A stretch of 64,000 nucleotides of DNA from Gluconobacter frateurii (GTDB lineage Bacteria > Pseudomonadota > Alphaproteobacteria > Acetobacterales > Acetobacteraceae), in contig NZ_BEWN01000003.1 in the NCBI RefSeq assembly GCF_002723955.1, positions 248,001-312,000 on the forward strand, written 5' to 3'. The translations under genes and the position numbers were made by a program. How positions within the stretch are numbered: position 1 is the stretch's first letter; every line of letters begins with the position of its first letter. The notes beneath the pieces are model-generated. The model ran no database searches. It saw only the letters and a program-made list of their open reading frames with translations, and was not told the DNA's origin. Shown in pieces: positions 17,588 to 26,859 of this stretch.

Positions 17588-18933
17588 CTGAGACCATCAT
17601 CATCGGGCGGGTTCTGACATCGGAGACGCCCCAGAGCACTCGCCTCGAAAACGTAGCTCTTCTGGTCGATACAGACGGCACCATTCAGGAACGCATCCCT
17701 CAAGGTACAGCACGCTATGACGTTCTGTCTGCACGAAGGGACGCAGTCTGGCTGCCCGATGAAACACTTCTGACCCCCGGTCTGACAGATCTGCACATTC
17801 ACGCACCGCAATGGCCACAAGCTGGTATGGCGCTGGATCGACCGCTTGAAGACTGGCTCGGCACCTATACTTTCCCGCTGGAAGCCAGCTACGCTGACCC
17901 TGCTTTTGCGGAAGATGTTTATGACGATCTTGTCCGCACCCTGCTGGAGAACGGCACCACAACGGCGCTTTATTTCGCGACGATCCATGAAGAGGCCAGT
18001 CTCGTTCTGGCCCGGACCTGCCTTCGCTATGGGCAGCGCGGGTTTGTTGGCTTGGTCGCCATGGATCACCCGGACCTTTGTCCGCCGGACTACCGGCAGG
18101 CCAGCGCTCGGGAGGCTCTGGATGCAACGCGTCGGTTCATTGGGGCTGTTCGCGCTCTTCCGGGTAACGAACATGGCCTCGTTCAGCCTGTCATAACTCC
18201 CCGGTTCATCCCCGCCTGTTCCGACGCACTCCTTGAAGGACTGGGAGAACTGGCCGCCGAGCTGAACGTTCGGGTTCAAACCCATGCGTCTGAAAGTGAC
18301 TGGGAACACCAGCACGTTCTGAATCGCACAGGCCAGACGGATACCCACGCGCTGGACCATTTTGGTCTACTACGTGATCATACTGTTCTGGCCCATGCTG
18401 GATTTCTAGATCAGACCGACCGGGCGCTTGTTAGAAACCGCAACGCCGCGCTGGCACACTGCCCTATTTCCAATGCGTTTTTTGCCGGAGCCGCACTTCC
18501 TGTGCGTGACGTTCTGGACGAGCATGTCCATTGCGGGCTGGGCACGGATATTTCCGGCGGCTATTCGCCCTCGATTTTCGAAAATGCCCGGCAAGCGGTT
18601 CTGACCTCCCGTCTGCTGGAAAGCGGCACAAATCCTCACCTTCCTGCTTCAGAGCGTGGGTTACCCAAAAGCCGGATCGACTTTCAGGAAGCCTTCTGGC
18701 TGGCCACACGCGGAGGGGCTGAAGCCCTGGGGGTTTCTGCCGGGCAACTCATGCCAGGTCAGATGTTCGATGCCGTCGAAATTCTGGGAACGTCTGGCGC
18801 TCTGCGACTGCATCCAAAAGACGATGCCGCCACCTGTGCGCAAAAAATCGTTTGCCACGCATCGTCACAGACCATTGGCCGCGTCTGGGTCAATGGCCGT
18901 CAAATCAAGGAAAAGGCGTCTCACCCATGCTGA
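17584..18933 (+). CDS. guaD: Guanine deaminase (amidohydrolase type)
   Basis: A 449-residue amidohydrolase that converts guanine to xanthine. The metal-site motif is TDLHIHAPQWPQAG (about residue 68-80), followed by QTHASESDWEH and GLGTDISGGYSPS, all close to known guanine deaminases; the length is normal. The GTG start overlaps the oxygenase stop (four bases) and the stop overlaps the next deaminase gene. Coupling to the oxygenase suggests it acts on the oxygenase product or substrate, for instance a methylated guanine. Confidence 0.9.
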   Translation: MTETIIIGRVLTSETPQSTRLENVALLVDTDGTIQERIPQGTARYDVLSARRDAVWLPDETLLTPGLTDLHIHAPQWPQAGMALDRPLEDWLGTYTFPLEASYADPAFAEDVYDDLVRTLLENGTTTALYFATIHEEASLVLARTCLRYGQRGFVGLVAMDHPDLCPPDYRQASAREALDATRRFIGAVRALPGNEHGLVQPVITPRFIPACSDALLEGLGELAAELNVRVQTHASESDWEHQHVLNRTGQTDTHALDHFGLLRDHTVLAHAGFLDQTDRALVRNRNAALAHCPISNAFFAGAALPVRDVLDEHVHCGLGTDISGGYSPSIFENARQAVLTSRLLESGTNPHLPASERGLPKSRIDFQEAFWLATRGGAEALGVSAGQLMPGQMFDAVEILGTSGALRLHPKDDAATCAQKIVCHASSQTIGRVWVNGRQIKEKASHPC

Positions 18934-19421
18934 CAGACACTGATGATCTCCGCTTCCTTCGCATGTCCTTTGATATTGCGCGTAAATCGCGTGAAGGTGG
19001 CGACCATCCGTTCGGCTCCATCCTTGTAGACGCGGATGGGACAGTCCTGATGGAACAGGGCAACGGCTACAGCGCGGAAGGCTGCGACATGACAGCTCAT
19101 GCCGAACGTCTGCTCGCCAGTCGTGCAAGCCGCGCTTATGGCTCTGAACGCCTGCGAAGCTGCACGCTCTACAGCTCCGCCGAGCCTTGCGCGATGTGTT
19201 CTGGCGCCATTTACTGGGCTGGCATTGGACGCGTCGTGTACGGCCAGTCGGAAAAAGGCCTAAAGGACATGACGGGCAATCACGCGGAAAATCCGACGCT
19301 GGATCTTCCCTGCCGCACGGTTTTCGACGCCGGGCAGCAGAACGTTGAGGTCATCGGCCCCCTTCTTGAAGATGAAGCAGCGGCCCTTCAGGCAGAATTT
19401 TGGGACGCCCATCCGGCGTGA
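18927..19421 (+). CDS. Nucleoside/guanine deaminase, cytidine-deaminase fold
   Basis: A 164-residue zinc deaminase. The catalytic motif is AHAERL (His58, Glu60) and the zinc cysteines are Cys88 and Cys91 in EPCAMC. ARKSREGGDHPFGSILVD and YWAGIGRVVYGQ match the guanine deaminase/TadA-like group. The ATG at 18927 overlaps the guaD stop (18931-18933); an upstream in-frame ATG at 18852 would overlap guaD by 82 bases and is unlikely. It is a second deaminase, unrelated in fold, directly coupled to guaD. Its base could be guanine, a modified guanine or cytosine. Confidence 0.85.
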   Translation: MLTDTDDLRFLRMSFDIARKSREGGDHPFGSILVDADGTVLMEQGNGYSAEGCDMTAHAERLLASRASRAYGSERLRSCTLYSSAEPCAMCSGAIYWAGIGRVVYGQSEKGLKDMTGNHAENPTLDLPCRTVFDAGQQNVEVIGPLLEDEAAALQAEFWDAHPA

Positions 19422-19572
19422 CATCCCCGCCACCCTGATGCTAGGCTGACCGTTCCTCGCCCGTTCAAGACCAGCTTGATGACGATCCGGAGTTCGCACC
19501 TTCGGAACAGGGCCTTCTGCGAAAGTCATGATCCGTCATGGCTTGCTGATGGTATCGGGAAAGGACGCCGCA

Positions 19573-20934
19573 ATGACGGTCAGCCTCCTTATTACAAACG
19601 CCTATCTTTACATTGATCGAGACTGGGAAATCCCGAACGGATGGATCGCCCTGAAGGACGGTCGTGTTCATTCCGTGGGACATTCTGGCGACACGCCACC
19701 ACCGGCTGAAAAAATGCTCTCAGCCAATGGAAAGCTGGTGACGCCGGGTCTCATCAATGCCCATCACCACATGTACCAGAACCTGACCCGCGCCTATGCG
19801 CCCGTCACGAACGGAACGCTGTTCGAGTGGCTGCAAGGGTTATATCCGCTCTGGGCCGGGCTGGATGAAGAGTCCGTTTATCTTTCAACTGCCGTGGCCA
19901 TGGTTGAGCTTCTCATGGGTGGTTGCACAACATCCATGGATCACATGTACGTCCATCCCAAGCCGTTTCTGATTGATGCGCAGTTCCGTGCGGCGAAAGA
20001 CATCGGATTTCGCTTCCATGCCACGCGTGGTTCCATGACGCGTTCCGTTGAGGATGGCGGTCTACCACCTGCGTCGGTCGTACAGGATGAAGACACCATT
20101 CTCGCGGACAGTGAACGTCTGGTTCATGCCTATCATGATGCCTCACCCGGTGCGATGGGTCGTGTTGCTCTCGCGCCCTGCTCGCTCTTCAGTGTTTCCG
20201 AACGGATCATGACGGAATCTGCCGCCATGGCAGACCGGTATGATCTACGCCTCCATACGCATCTGGCGGAAGATCACGACGAAGACCGCTACTGTGCGGA
20301 CGTTTATGGGTGCACCCCGACGGAATATTTCGAACGTGTGGGTTGGGCCAGTCCGCGCTCCTGGATTGCCCATTACATCTACCCTTCTACGGACGAAATC
20401 GACCGCCTCGCCCATGCGGGTGTCTGTACGGCGCAATGTCCGTGCTCGAACATGATGATCGGTGGTGGCTCTGCTGATGCCATGGACATGCGCCGCAGGG
20501 GAATGCGGGTTGGGCTTGGCTGTGACGGATCGGCCTCCACCGATCATGCATCGCTCTGGCTGGAGACCCGCATGGCGCTCCTGCTGGGACGGTTCCGCAA
20601 TGGCCCCCATTCCATGACGGCTCGGGACGCGCTGGATATGGCAACACGGGGTGGAGCAGCCTGTCTGGGCTGGGAGGATGAAATCGGGCATCTAAGACCC
20701 GGTGCCTGTGCCGATCTGGTCATCTGGCAAATGTCAGAAATCTCCCTCGCCGGTGCACTGACAGACCCGGTGGAAGCATGGCTTCGCTGCGCTCCTGCGA
20801 CAGCGGGCACAACCATCGTGAATGGCCGTATCCTTGTGGAAAATGGACAGCCCGTCCTGAAAAACCTGGGAGACATTCTTGGAGCGCATCGCAAAGAGGC
20901 CATGCGCATCCAGCGCCTGAACGTCTCGGCGTGA
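19573..20934 (+). CDS. 8-oxoguanine deaminase-like amidohydrolase
   Basis: A 453-residue amidohydrolase of the TrzA/AtzB-like group. The metal motif NAHHHMYQNLTRAYAP is characteristic of 8-oxoguanine deaminases, with THLAEDHDED, SWIAHYIYP and LGCDGSASTDH further on. The ATG at 19573 is chosen because GGAAAGGA lies seven bases upstream; the frame is open 15 codons further up to 19528. A 151-base gap follows the preceding deaminase, so it may have its own promoter. It would convert 8-oxoguanine to urate, or act on another modified purine. Confidence 0.83.
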   Translation: MTVSLLITNAYLYIDRDWEIPNGWIALKDGRVHSVGHSGDTPPPAEKMLSANGKLVTPGLINAHHHMYQNLTRAYAPVTNGTLFEWLQGLYPLWAGLDEESVYLSTAVAMVELLMGGCTTSMDHMYVHPKPFLIDAQFRAAKDIGFRFHATRGSMTRSVEDGGLPPASVVQDEDTILADSERLVHAYHDASPGAMGRVALAPCSLFSVSERIMTESAAMADRYDLRLHTHLAEDHDEDRYCADVYGCTPTEYFERVGWASPRSWIAHYIYPSTDEIDRLAHAGVCTAQCPCSNMMIGGGSADAMDMRRRGMRVGLGCDGSASTDHASLWLETRMALLLGRFRNGPHSMTARDALDMATRGGAACLGWEDEIGHLRPGACADLVIWQMSEISLAGALTDPVEAWLRCAPATAGTTIVNGRILVENGQPVLKNLGDILGAHRKEAMRIQRLNVSA

Positions 20935-20941
20935 TCAGAAG

Positions 20942-20966
20942 CGGGGCGATGGCATACGTCGCCCCG
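20942..20966 (+). terminator. GC-rich hairpin after the purine operon
   Basis: Eight-base stem CGGGGCGA (20942-20949) with its complement (20959-20966) and a nine-base loop, a few bases after the amidohydrolase stop. No T-run follows, so termination is uncertain. Confidence 0.45.
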
Positions 20967-21080
20967 TTGCAAAGCAATGTTCCATTACTGAAGGAGACGT
21001 GAAAGACTTTTCATCTCTCGGGAACTTGTAAGGCTTTCGTATTCCTTCCAGAATAATCGCACTATGTAAGGAGTTACACC

Positions 21081-22715
21081 GTGCGTACCAAGATTTTGAC
21101 CTGCTCTCTCCTTGCGGCAGGCCTACTGGCTGCGACCAGCCTGACAGCTCATGCAGAAGCCCCTTCTTCAGAAACCGTGAAAGCACCGGAAGGCGTATCT
21201 CACTTTCTGACAACGCCCCAGAAGGTCGTTTCAGATGGGGCTGCAACCATTCGTGGGCAGCACATCGCGTATCAGGCTGTGACCGGAACGCTGATCGTTC
21301 ATGCTCAGGGCTGGGATGATTCCGATACCGGCAGCAAAGATGAGAAGACCGACAAGAAGAACCCGGACGCCGTGGCGTCAATCTTCTATGTGGCCTACTT
21401 CAAGAAAGGCACCCATCCGGAAAACCGTCCGATCACCTTTGTCTATAACGGTGGTCCAGGGTCATCGAGTGTCTGGATGCACATGGGAGCCTTTGGGCCG
21501 CACCGTATTGTCACCGCAGACGATACCCATACACCGGCTGCGCCCTATCATCTGATTGAGAACAACGACAGCCCGCTGGATGCGACCGATCTGGTCTTCA
21601 TTGATGCCCCGGGTACCGGGTTCGGGCGCCTCGTTGGCAAGGACAAGGAAAAGGCATTTTACGGCACGGACCCGGATGCAGCAGCCTTTACGGACTTCAT
21701 CGCACAATTCCTGACACGCTTTAACCGTTTCAACTCCCCCAAATACCTTTTTGGCGAGAGCTACGGCACAACGCGCTCCGCGATCATTGCCAATCAGTTG
21801 GCGTCGGAAAAAGGTATTGATCTGAACGGCGTTATGCTGCTGTCCCAGATCCTAGACTATGACAACTCGATCGACAGTGTAAAGTCGAACCCGAGCGTCG
21901 ATCAGCCCTATGTTCTGGCTCTCCCCAGCTTTGCCGCAACTGCGTGGTATCATCACAAGCTGCCGAACCAGCCAAAAGACCTGAAGCCTTTCCTGTCCGA
22001 AGTCGAGCACTTCGCCCTGACGGATTACACGTCTGCCCTCCAGGACGGCACATCCATTTCAGATGAAAAACTGGAGCAGACGGCCCAGAAACTTCATCAG
22101 TACACAGGCCTTCCGGTCGAATATCTGAAAAAGGCAGACCTGCGCGTAAGCGGCGGTGAATTTGCCAAGACTCTTCTTGGGGATGACGGCATGGATACAG
22201 GCCGTCTGGACAGCCGGTTCTCCGGACCATCCATTGATCCGCTCGGGCAGACGCCAGATTATGACCCACAGTTTGCGGCCATGCAATCTGCCTACGTTTC
22301 AGCATTCAATGATTACGTGCGCAATACCCTGCACTACGGCATAAATCCTGCGTTCGATGACGGGTATCAGGAATACAAGGTCAGTGCTCATTCGATTGGA
22401 AAATGGGCCTTCGTGCACAAGCAGCCCGGCTCAGGCCGTCCAGCCAAGGGCGCGCCGAACGTTCTGCCGGATCTGGCCAGCGCCATGAAGCAGAACCCAA
22501 GCCTCAAAATCATGCTGAACCAGGGCTATTATGATCTTGGAACACCATTCTTTGAGGGCATCTACGAGATGCAGCATCTTCCGATCCCCCGGAAACTGGC
22601 TTCGAATATTGAATTTCACCAGTATGAATCCGGCCACATGGTCTATGCCCATGCCCCAGCTCTTGCAGAACTGCATGACAACGTCGTCAACTTCATCAAC
22701 AAGACGCACGGCTAA
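21081..22715 (+). CDS. Exported S10 serine carboxypeptidase-like protein
   Basis: A 544-residue alpha/beta hydrolase of peptidase family S10. A signal peptide spans residues 1-26 (ends LTAHAE). The oxyanion-hole motif is YNGGPGSSSVWMHMGAFGP, the nucleophile Ser227 lies in FGESYGTTRS, the Asp in GYYDLGTPF and the His in YESGHMVY. GTG at 21081 is the start; GGAG is seven bases upstream. S10 enzymes cut C-terminal residues at acid pH, suiting an acid-producing bacterium; with the M28 and M1 enzymes it makes a third exported exopeptidase in 20 kb. A strong terminator follows. Confidence 0.9.
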   Translation: MRTKILTCSLLAAGLLAATSLTAHAEAPSSETVKAPEGVSHFLTTPQKVVSDGAATIRGQHIAYQAVTGTLIVHAQGWDDSDTGSKDEKTDKKNPDAVASIFYVAYFKKGTHPENRPITFVYNGGPGSSSVWMHMGAFGPHRIVTADDTHTPAAPYHLIENNDSPLDATDLVFIDAPGTGFGRLVGKDKEKAFYGTDPDAAAFTDFIAQFLTRFNRFNSPKYLFGESYGTTRSAIIANQLASEKGIDLNGVMLLSQILDYDNSIDSVKSNPSVDQPYVLALPSFAATAWYHHKLPNQPKDLKPFLSEVEHFALTDYTSALQDGTSISDEKLEQTAQKLHQYTGLPVEYLKKADLRVSGGEFAKTLLGDDGMDTGRLDSRFSGPSIDPLGQTPDYDPQFAAMQSAYVSAFNDYVRNTLHYGINPAFDDGYQEYKVSAHSIGKWAFVHKQPGSGRPAKGAPNVLPDLASAMKQNPSLKIMLNQGYYDLGTPFFEGIYEMQHLPIPRKLASNIEFHQYESGHMVYAHAPALAELHDNVVNFINKTHG

Positions 22716-22726
22716 GGTTTGAAGTC

Positions 22727-22760
22727 GGTTGGGCAGTTGCATGGAGCTGCCCAACCTTTT
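22727..22760 (+). terminator. Rho-independent terminator
   Basis: Perfect ten-base stem (22727-22736 with 22747-22756, arm GGTTGGGCAG) immediately followed by TTTT, just after the S10 peptidase gene. Confidence 0.88.
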
Positions 22761-22835
22761 CCCATCTGCATTAAATTTCACATCGAACCAGAACGATTTC
22801 GTATCGGTTTGACATCCAGATAACTGCATGTCTTC

Positions 22836-22854
22836 ATATTCGGAAAATGAATAT
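22836..22854. promoter_or_regulatory. Candidate operator upstream of the symporter gene
   Basis: A six-base inverted repeat (ATATTC, seven bases, GAATAT) lies about 75 bases before the symporter start. A TTGACA at 22809-22814 could be a -35 element, but no good -10 follows at normal spacing. Weak evidence. Confidence 0.25.
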
Positions 22855-22925
22855 ATTCTTCTGATCTTCGGATAAGCGCCCCATCTGGACGTCCCGTTTC
22901 AGAAGCCATCTTCCGGAGCCCCTGC

Positions 22926-24212
22926 ATGAGCGGAAATACCCAGAGAACATCTGCCTCTTTCCGCGTACCCAGTCTTTTCGTTCAGGTTGTTCTCGCGACC
23001 GTTCTGGGAATGCTGGTTGGAATTCTTATCCCATCCATTGCCCCGGATGTCCGATGGACGACTGATCTGTTCCTGAAACTGATCGTTATGGCGGTGGGCC
23101 CTCTTCTCTTCTGCATCGTTGCTTTAGGGATTATCGGAGCTGGCTCTCTCAAGACCGTTGGACGTCTAGGAGGTCGAGCGCTGTTATACTTCGAGGGCAT
23201 GACAACACTGGTTCTGTTCGCGTCGGTCGGTATCACTATGCTTCTGGGCGCAGGCAAAGGCATCCGATTTGTTCCAACGCCGGGAGATGAACAGCTTGTC
23301 GCAACGTATAGCGGCAACGCAAAGCATCTTCATGATCGGGGTATCAGTGATTTTCTGCTCTCGCTGGTTCCTCATACCCCTGTCTCCGCTTTTGCAGACG
23401 GGAATATTCTTCAGATCTTGTTTATTGCGATCCTGTCTGGCTGCTGCCTGAACCAGATGGGGTCATCGGCTGCACCAGTCGTTACCCTTCTGGAAAGCCT
23501 GTCAGCACTCTTTTCACGGATGATGCGCTTCATTATCTGCCTGGCTCCCCTTGGCGTATTTGGCGCAATGGTCACGACAACGGCGCGCTACGGCCTCGAT
23601 ACCGTGGTGCATCTGGCAGGTTTTGTGCTGCTGTATTTCCTCATGATTGCGATGTTCATTATTGGCATTCTCGGCGGGTTGCTCAAGTTATGCGGTCTTA
23701 GTCCACTCCGCTTTGCGCGATATTTCCGCGAAGAAAGCGCCATTGTCATGACCACCACAGCGTCGGACGCGGTCCTCCCGCGGCTTATGGAAAAGCTGGA
23801 AGCCTTGGGAATTGAGCGCCAGGTCGTCGGGCTGGTTGTTCCTGCGGGTTATTCTTTCAATCTGGATGCCCTGTCCATTTATCTGGGCGTGGCTGTCATT
23901 TTTCTTGCCAATGCGACCGGGACACACCTCACCTTCTGGCAGATCACCACTATGCTGGTTACAGCGCTCTTCACATCCAAGGGCGCACATGGCGTTCCCG
24001 GAATTGGCATTGTGATTCTGGCGGCCACACTGGCTGCTGTTCCATCTATTCCAGTCGCCAGTCTTGTCATGCTTCTTGCAGTCGACTGGTTCGTGGGGAT
24101 TGCGCGCGCCGTCGGGAATTTTGCCGGAAACTGCGTGGCTCCAGTGGTGATCGGGCGCTGGGAGAACAAGATTGACCTTGAGCAGGCAAAACGTGTGCTG
24201 GCGATGCACTAG
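22926..24212 (+). CDS. Dicarboxylate/amino acid:cation symporter (DAACS/SDF family)
   Basis: A 428-residue inner-membrane carrier related to GltP/DctA. The family region PAGYSFNLDALSIYL and the re-entrant TTTASDAVLPRLMEKLE and GAHGVPGIG segments that form the substrate site are present. GGAG lies seven bases upstream of the ATG. It stands alone and should import C4-dicarboxylates, glutamate or aspartate; which one cannot be told from the sequence. Confidence 0.9.
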   Translation: MSGNTQRTSASFRVPSLFVQVVLATVLGMLVGILIPSIAPDVRWTTDLFLKLIVMAVGPLLFCIVALGIIGAGSLKTVGRLGGRALLYFEGMTTLVLFASVGITMLLGAGKGIRFVPTPGDEQLVATYSGNAKHLHDRGISDFLLSLVPHTPVSAFADGNILQILFIAILSGCCLNQMGSSAAPVVTLLESLSALFSRMMRFIICLAPLGVFGAMVTTTARYGLDTVVHLAGFVLLYFLMIAMFIIGILGGLLKLCGLSPLRFARYFREESAIVMTTTASDAVLPRLMEKLEALGIERQVVGLVVPAGYSFNLDALSIYLGVAVIFLANATGTHLTFWQITTMLVTALFTSKGAHGVPGIGIVILAATLAAVPSIPVASLVMLLAVDWFVGIARAVGNFAGNCVAPVVIGRWENKIDLEQAKRVLAMH

Positions 24213-24358
24213 ATCCACCCCACCCTTAACCCAGGGTTATGGGTCATGTGATTTTTGAGAATTTCATTTCTGGTCCGTTTCGGTAATTGTCAGTATGACG
24301 TCGGAACGAATGTGATGGTTTCCCTCGAAACCACGAGAAAACAGAGGGTTTTATTGTG

Positions 24359-26794
24359 ATGCAGACTGCGCGTGGTCTTCTTGGATCTGTAGCTTGTATC
24401 GCCCTGATGGCCAGTTCGGCCTATGGTCAGGATACGGCAGCCTCTCCCACCGTAAAAACAGAGAAAAAGCAGGCCCATAAAGCCAGTGCCCTGAAATCCC
24501 GCCATTCTCATGCCGCGGCCGCTCAGGATGAGAACATGATCGTGACGGGAACCCGTGCGGCCCATGTCTCCGCACGCTCCAGCACCAGCCCGATTGACGT
24601 CATCAGTGCGGCAGATCTGAAACGGACAGGCCAGGTGGATCTCAGGGATGCACTTGCAAGAACCGTCCCGTCGATCAGTGTTCAGTCCATGGGCTATGAT
24701 ACGGGCGCTCTGACAGATTCAATCCGTATGCGTGGTCTGAATCCCAACTATACCCTTGTACTCGTTGACGGAAAGCGTCGTCACACGACGGCCAACATCT
24801 ACGCGGATGCAGGACTTCAGCAGGGTTCAACCCCTGTCGATATTGACATGATCCCGGCCGGGGCAATCGATCACATCGAAGTTCTGCGAGACGGTGCGGC
24901 CGCTCAGTACGGCTCCGACGCAATCGCAGGCGTCGTGAATATCATCCTCAAGAAAACCCCTCACGGATTTAATATTTCCGGACAGACAGGCGCCTATGCT
25001 TACAAAGGTGATGGCTGGCAGAGCAATCTGAATCTTGATGGTGGTTTCAGGTTCCTGGGTGACGGTTATATCCACCTGAGTGGACAGTATATCCATACTG
25101 ATATGACCAACCGTTCTTCCCCTGACGATCGGACTGGCGAGGTCAGCACCAAAATGCTCGGTCGGCCGGAGCAGACACGTGGCACGATGGGACTGGAATT
25201 CGGAAAGCGTCTGACAGACGATATCGAACTATACGGTAACGCCACTTACGCCCATCGCCATGCGCAGTCTTTCCAGTATTTCCGCCTCGCAAGTGCACTG
25301 CCATCCTACTATCCAAACGGCTTCTCTCCCGTTGAAACCAATGATGAGGATGATTACGGCGCGACGATTGGTATCAAGGGGCAAACGTTCCTCGGATTTA
25401 ATTACGATCTGAGTTCGACTTACGGTCGGGATATTGTGGATATCCATAATGTCAGTACTGCCAATCTGGGGCTTTATGCCGCAACCGGTTCTACACCAAC
25501 AACATTCTACGCCGCTGGGTACAGGGACTCCCAGTGGACGAACAACTTCGACCTTCATCGTCTTTTCAAGATGTGGAACATGCCGGTTAACGTCGCCCTC
25601 GGTGCCGAACACCGATATGAGGATTATACGATCGTTCCAGGGGATGAGGCGTCTTACAGCTATGGTGGCGCAGCCGGGTTCGTCGGGCTTCAGCCTGTAA
25701 ATGCAGGATCCTCACATCGCAATGTTTATGCCGGCTATGTGGACCTTGACGTTCATCCGGTAAAGAAACTCGACGTCGATCTGGCAGGCCGATACGAGAC
25801 CTATTCCGATTTCGGACATACATTTAACGGTAAGATTGCCTCCCGTTACGACTTTACGAAGCGAATTGCCGTTCGGGGTGCCATCAGTAACGGCTTCCGT
25901 GCGCCTTCCCTGGCACAGGAATATTACGGCAACCTCAACATCGCCCCCACAAGTGCAAGCGGACAGCTTGCCGTCAACAGTATTGCAGCCCGCAGTCTTG
26001 GGGCGAGCGCCCTTAAGCCTGAGCGGTCGACCAACGCCAGCGGTGGCATTGTTCTCACACCGCTCACCAACTGGCATGTGGCTGTTGACGTCTATCAGAT
26101 CAATATTCGAGACCAGATCGTTGCCGGTGGAAATTACACGGGTCAGGCTGCACTGGACGCTATTGAATCCCAAGGTATCACTCTTCCAAGCGGGATCATC
26201 ACCAGCAGCGTCAGTGCAAAGTACTTCTCGAACGGTGTCTCAACCCGTACCCAGGGTATGGATATAACGAGTGATTACAAAACGGACTTCCACCAGTACG
26301 GGAAGATCCTCTGGACGGCAGCCGTCAACCTGAACCGCGTCCGCATGCATCACCTCGGGAAGGACACACTCGGCAACTCACTCCTGAGCACAAGCGGTGT
26401 TTCCACTCTGACGACCGGCTCTCCCCGGAGCAAAATCATCCTGAACGCCAACTGGACCCTCGGTCAGTGGGACGTGAACATCCGTCAGAGCCGGTGGGGG
26501 TCTTCCAAGGTTCTCCTCGGATATTCCAACGAAGCTCCGGCGGACCTGCGTTATTCCAACACGATTTTCAAGGAATTCACCAACGCACCGCGCTGGACGA
26601 CAGATCTTGAAGTGGGATACCGCCCCGATGACCACTGGCATATCTCGCTTGGCGCGAACAACATCTTCAATGTTCGCCCTAGCAAGGTGCCGACCATGAA
26701 CACGCTGTATGGCATCACGCGCTATTATGTTTCGTCTTCGCAGATGGATTTCAACGGGGCGTATTACTATCTTCAGGCTGCCGCATCCTTCTAA
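24359..26794 (+). CDS. TonB-dependent outer-membrane receptor
   Basis: An 811-residue receptor. Signal peptide 1-23 (ends SSAYGQ), a Lys/His-rich linker to about residue 60, then the plug domain beginning MIVTGTRAAHVS and continuing SIRMRGLNPNYTLVLVDGKRRH, then a 22-strand barrel ending in the aromatic residue AASF. GTG at 24356 directly precedes the ATG at 24359; GAGGG is upstream. It should take up a metal chelate or an oligosaccharide-like ligand; no cognate transporter is adjacent. A perfect inverted repeat separates it from the flavoprotein gene 66 bases downstream. Confidence 0.92.
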   Translation: MQTARGLLGSVACIALMASSAYGQDTAASPTVKTEKKQAHKASALKSRHSHAAAAQDENMIVTGTRAAHVSARSSTSPIDVISAADLKRTGQVDLRDALARTVPSISVQSMGYDTGALTDSIRMRGLNPNYTLVLVDGKRRHTTANIYADAGLQQGSTPVDIDMIPAGAIDHIEVLRDGAAAQYGSDAIAGVVNIILKKTPHGFNISGQTGAYAYKGDGWQSNLNLDGGFRFLGDGYIHLSGQYIHTDMTNRSSPDDRTGEVSTKMLGRPEQTRGTMGLEFGKRLTDDIELYGNATYAHRHAQSFQYFRLASALPSYYPNGFSPVETNDEDDYGATIGIKGQTFLGFNYDLSSTYGRDIVDIHNVSTANLGLYAATGSTPTTFYAAGYRDSQWTNNFDLHRLFKMWNMPVNVALGAEHRYEDYTIVPGDEASYSYGGAAGFVGLQPVNAGSSHRNVYAGYVDLDVHPVKKLDVDLAGRYETYSDFGHTFNGKIASRYDFTKRIAVRGAISNGFRAPSLAQEYYGNLNIAPTSASGQLAVNSIAARSLGASALKPERSTNASGGIVLTPLTNWHVAVDVYQINIRDQIVAGGNYTGQAALDAIESQGITLPSGIITSSVSAKYFSNGVSTRTQGMDITSDYKTDFHQYGKILWTAAVNLNRVRMHHLGKDTLGNSLLSTSGVSTLTTGSPRSKIILNANWTLGQWDVNIRQSRWGSSKVLLGYSNEAPADLRYSNTIFKEFTNAPRWTTDLEVGYRPDDHWHISLGANNIFNVRPSKVPTMNTLYGITRYYVSSSQMDFNGAYYYLQAAASF

Positions 26795-26800
26795 GAATTC

Positions 26801-26824
26801 TGGTCCCGTATCAGTACGGGACCA
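26801..26824 (+). terminator. Inverted repeat after receptor gene
   Basis: Ten-base perfect stem (26801-26810 with 26815-26824, arm TGGTCCCGTA), four-base loop TCAG, six bases after the receptor stop. No T-run follows, so it could be an attenuator between the receptor and the flavoprotein gene. Confidence 0.55.
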
Positions 26825-26859
26825 CGATCCACTTCATTCCCGACCGGAATTCTGTCTCA

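Noticed and set aside
23184-24218. Open frames antisense to the symporter gene
   Set aside because: Shadows of a well-supported membrane carrier; no independent start signals.
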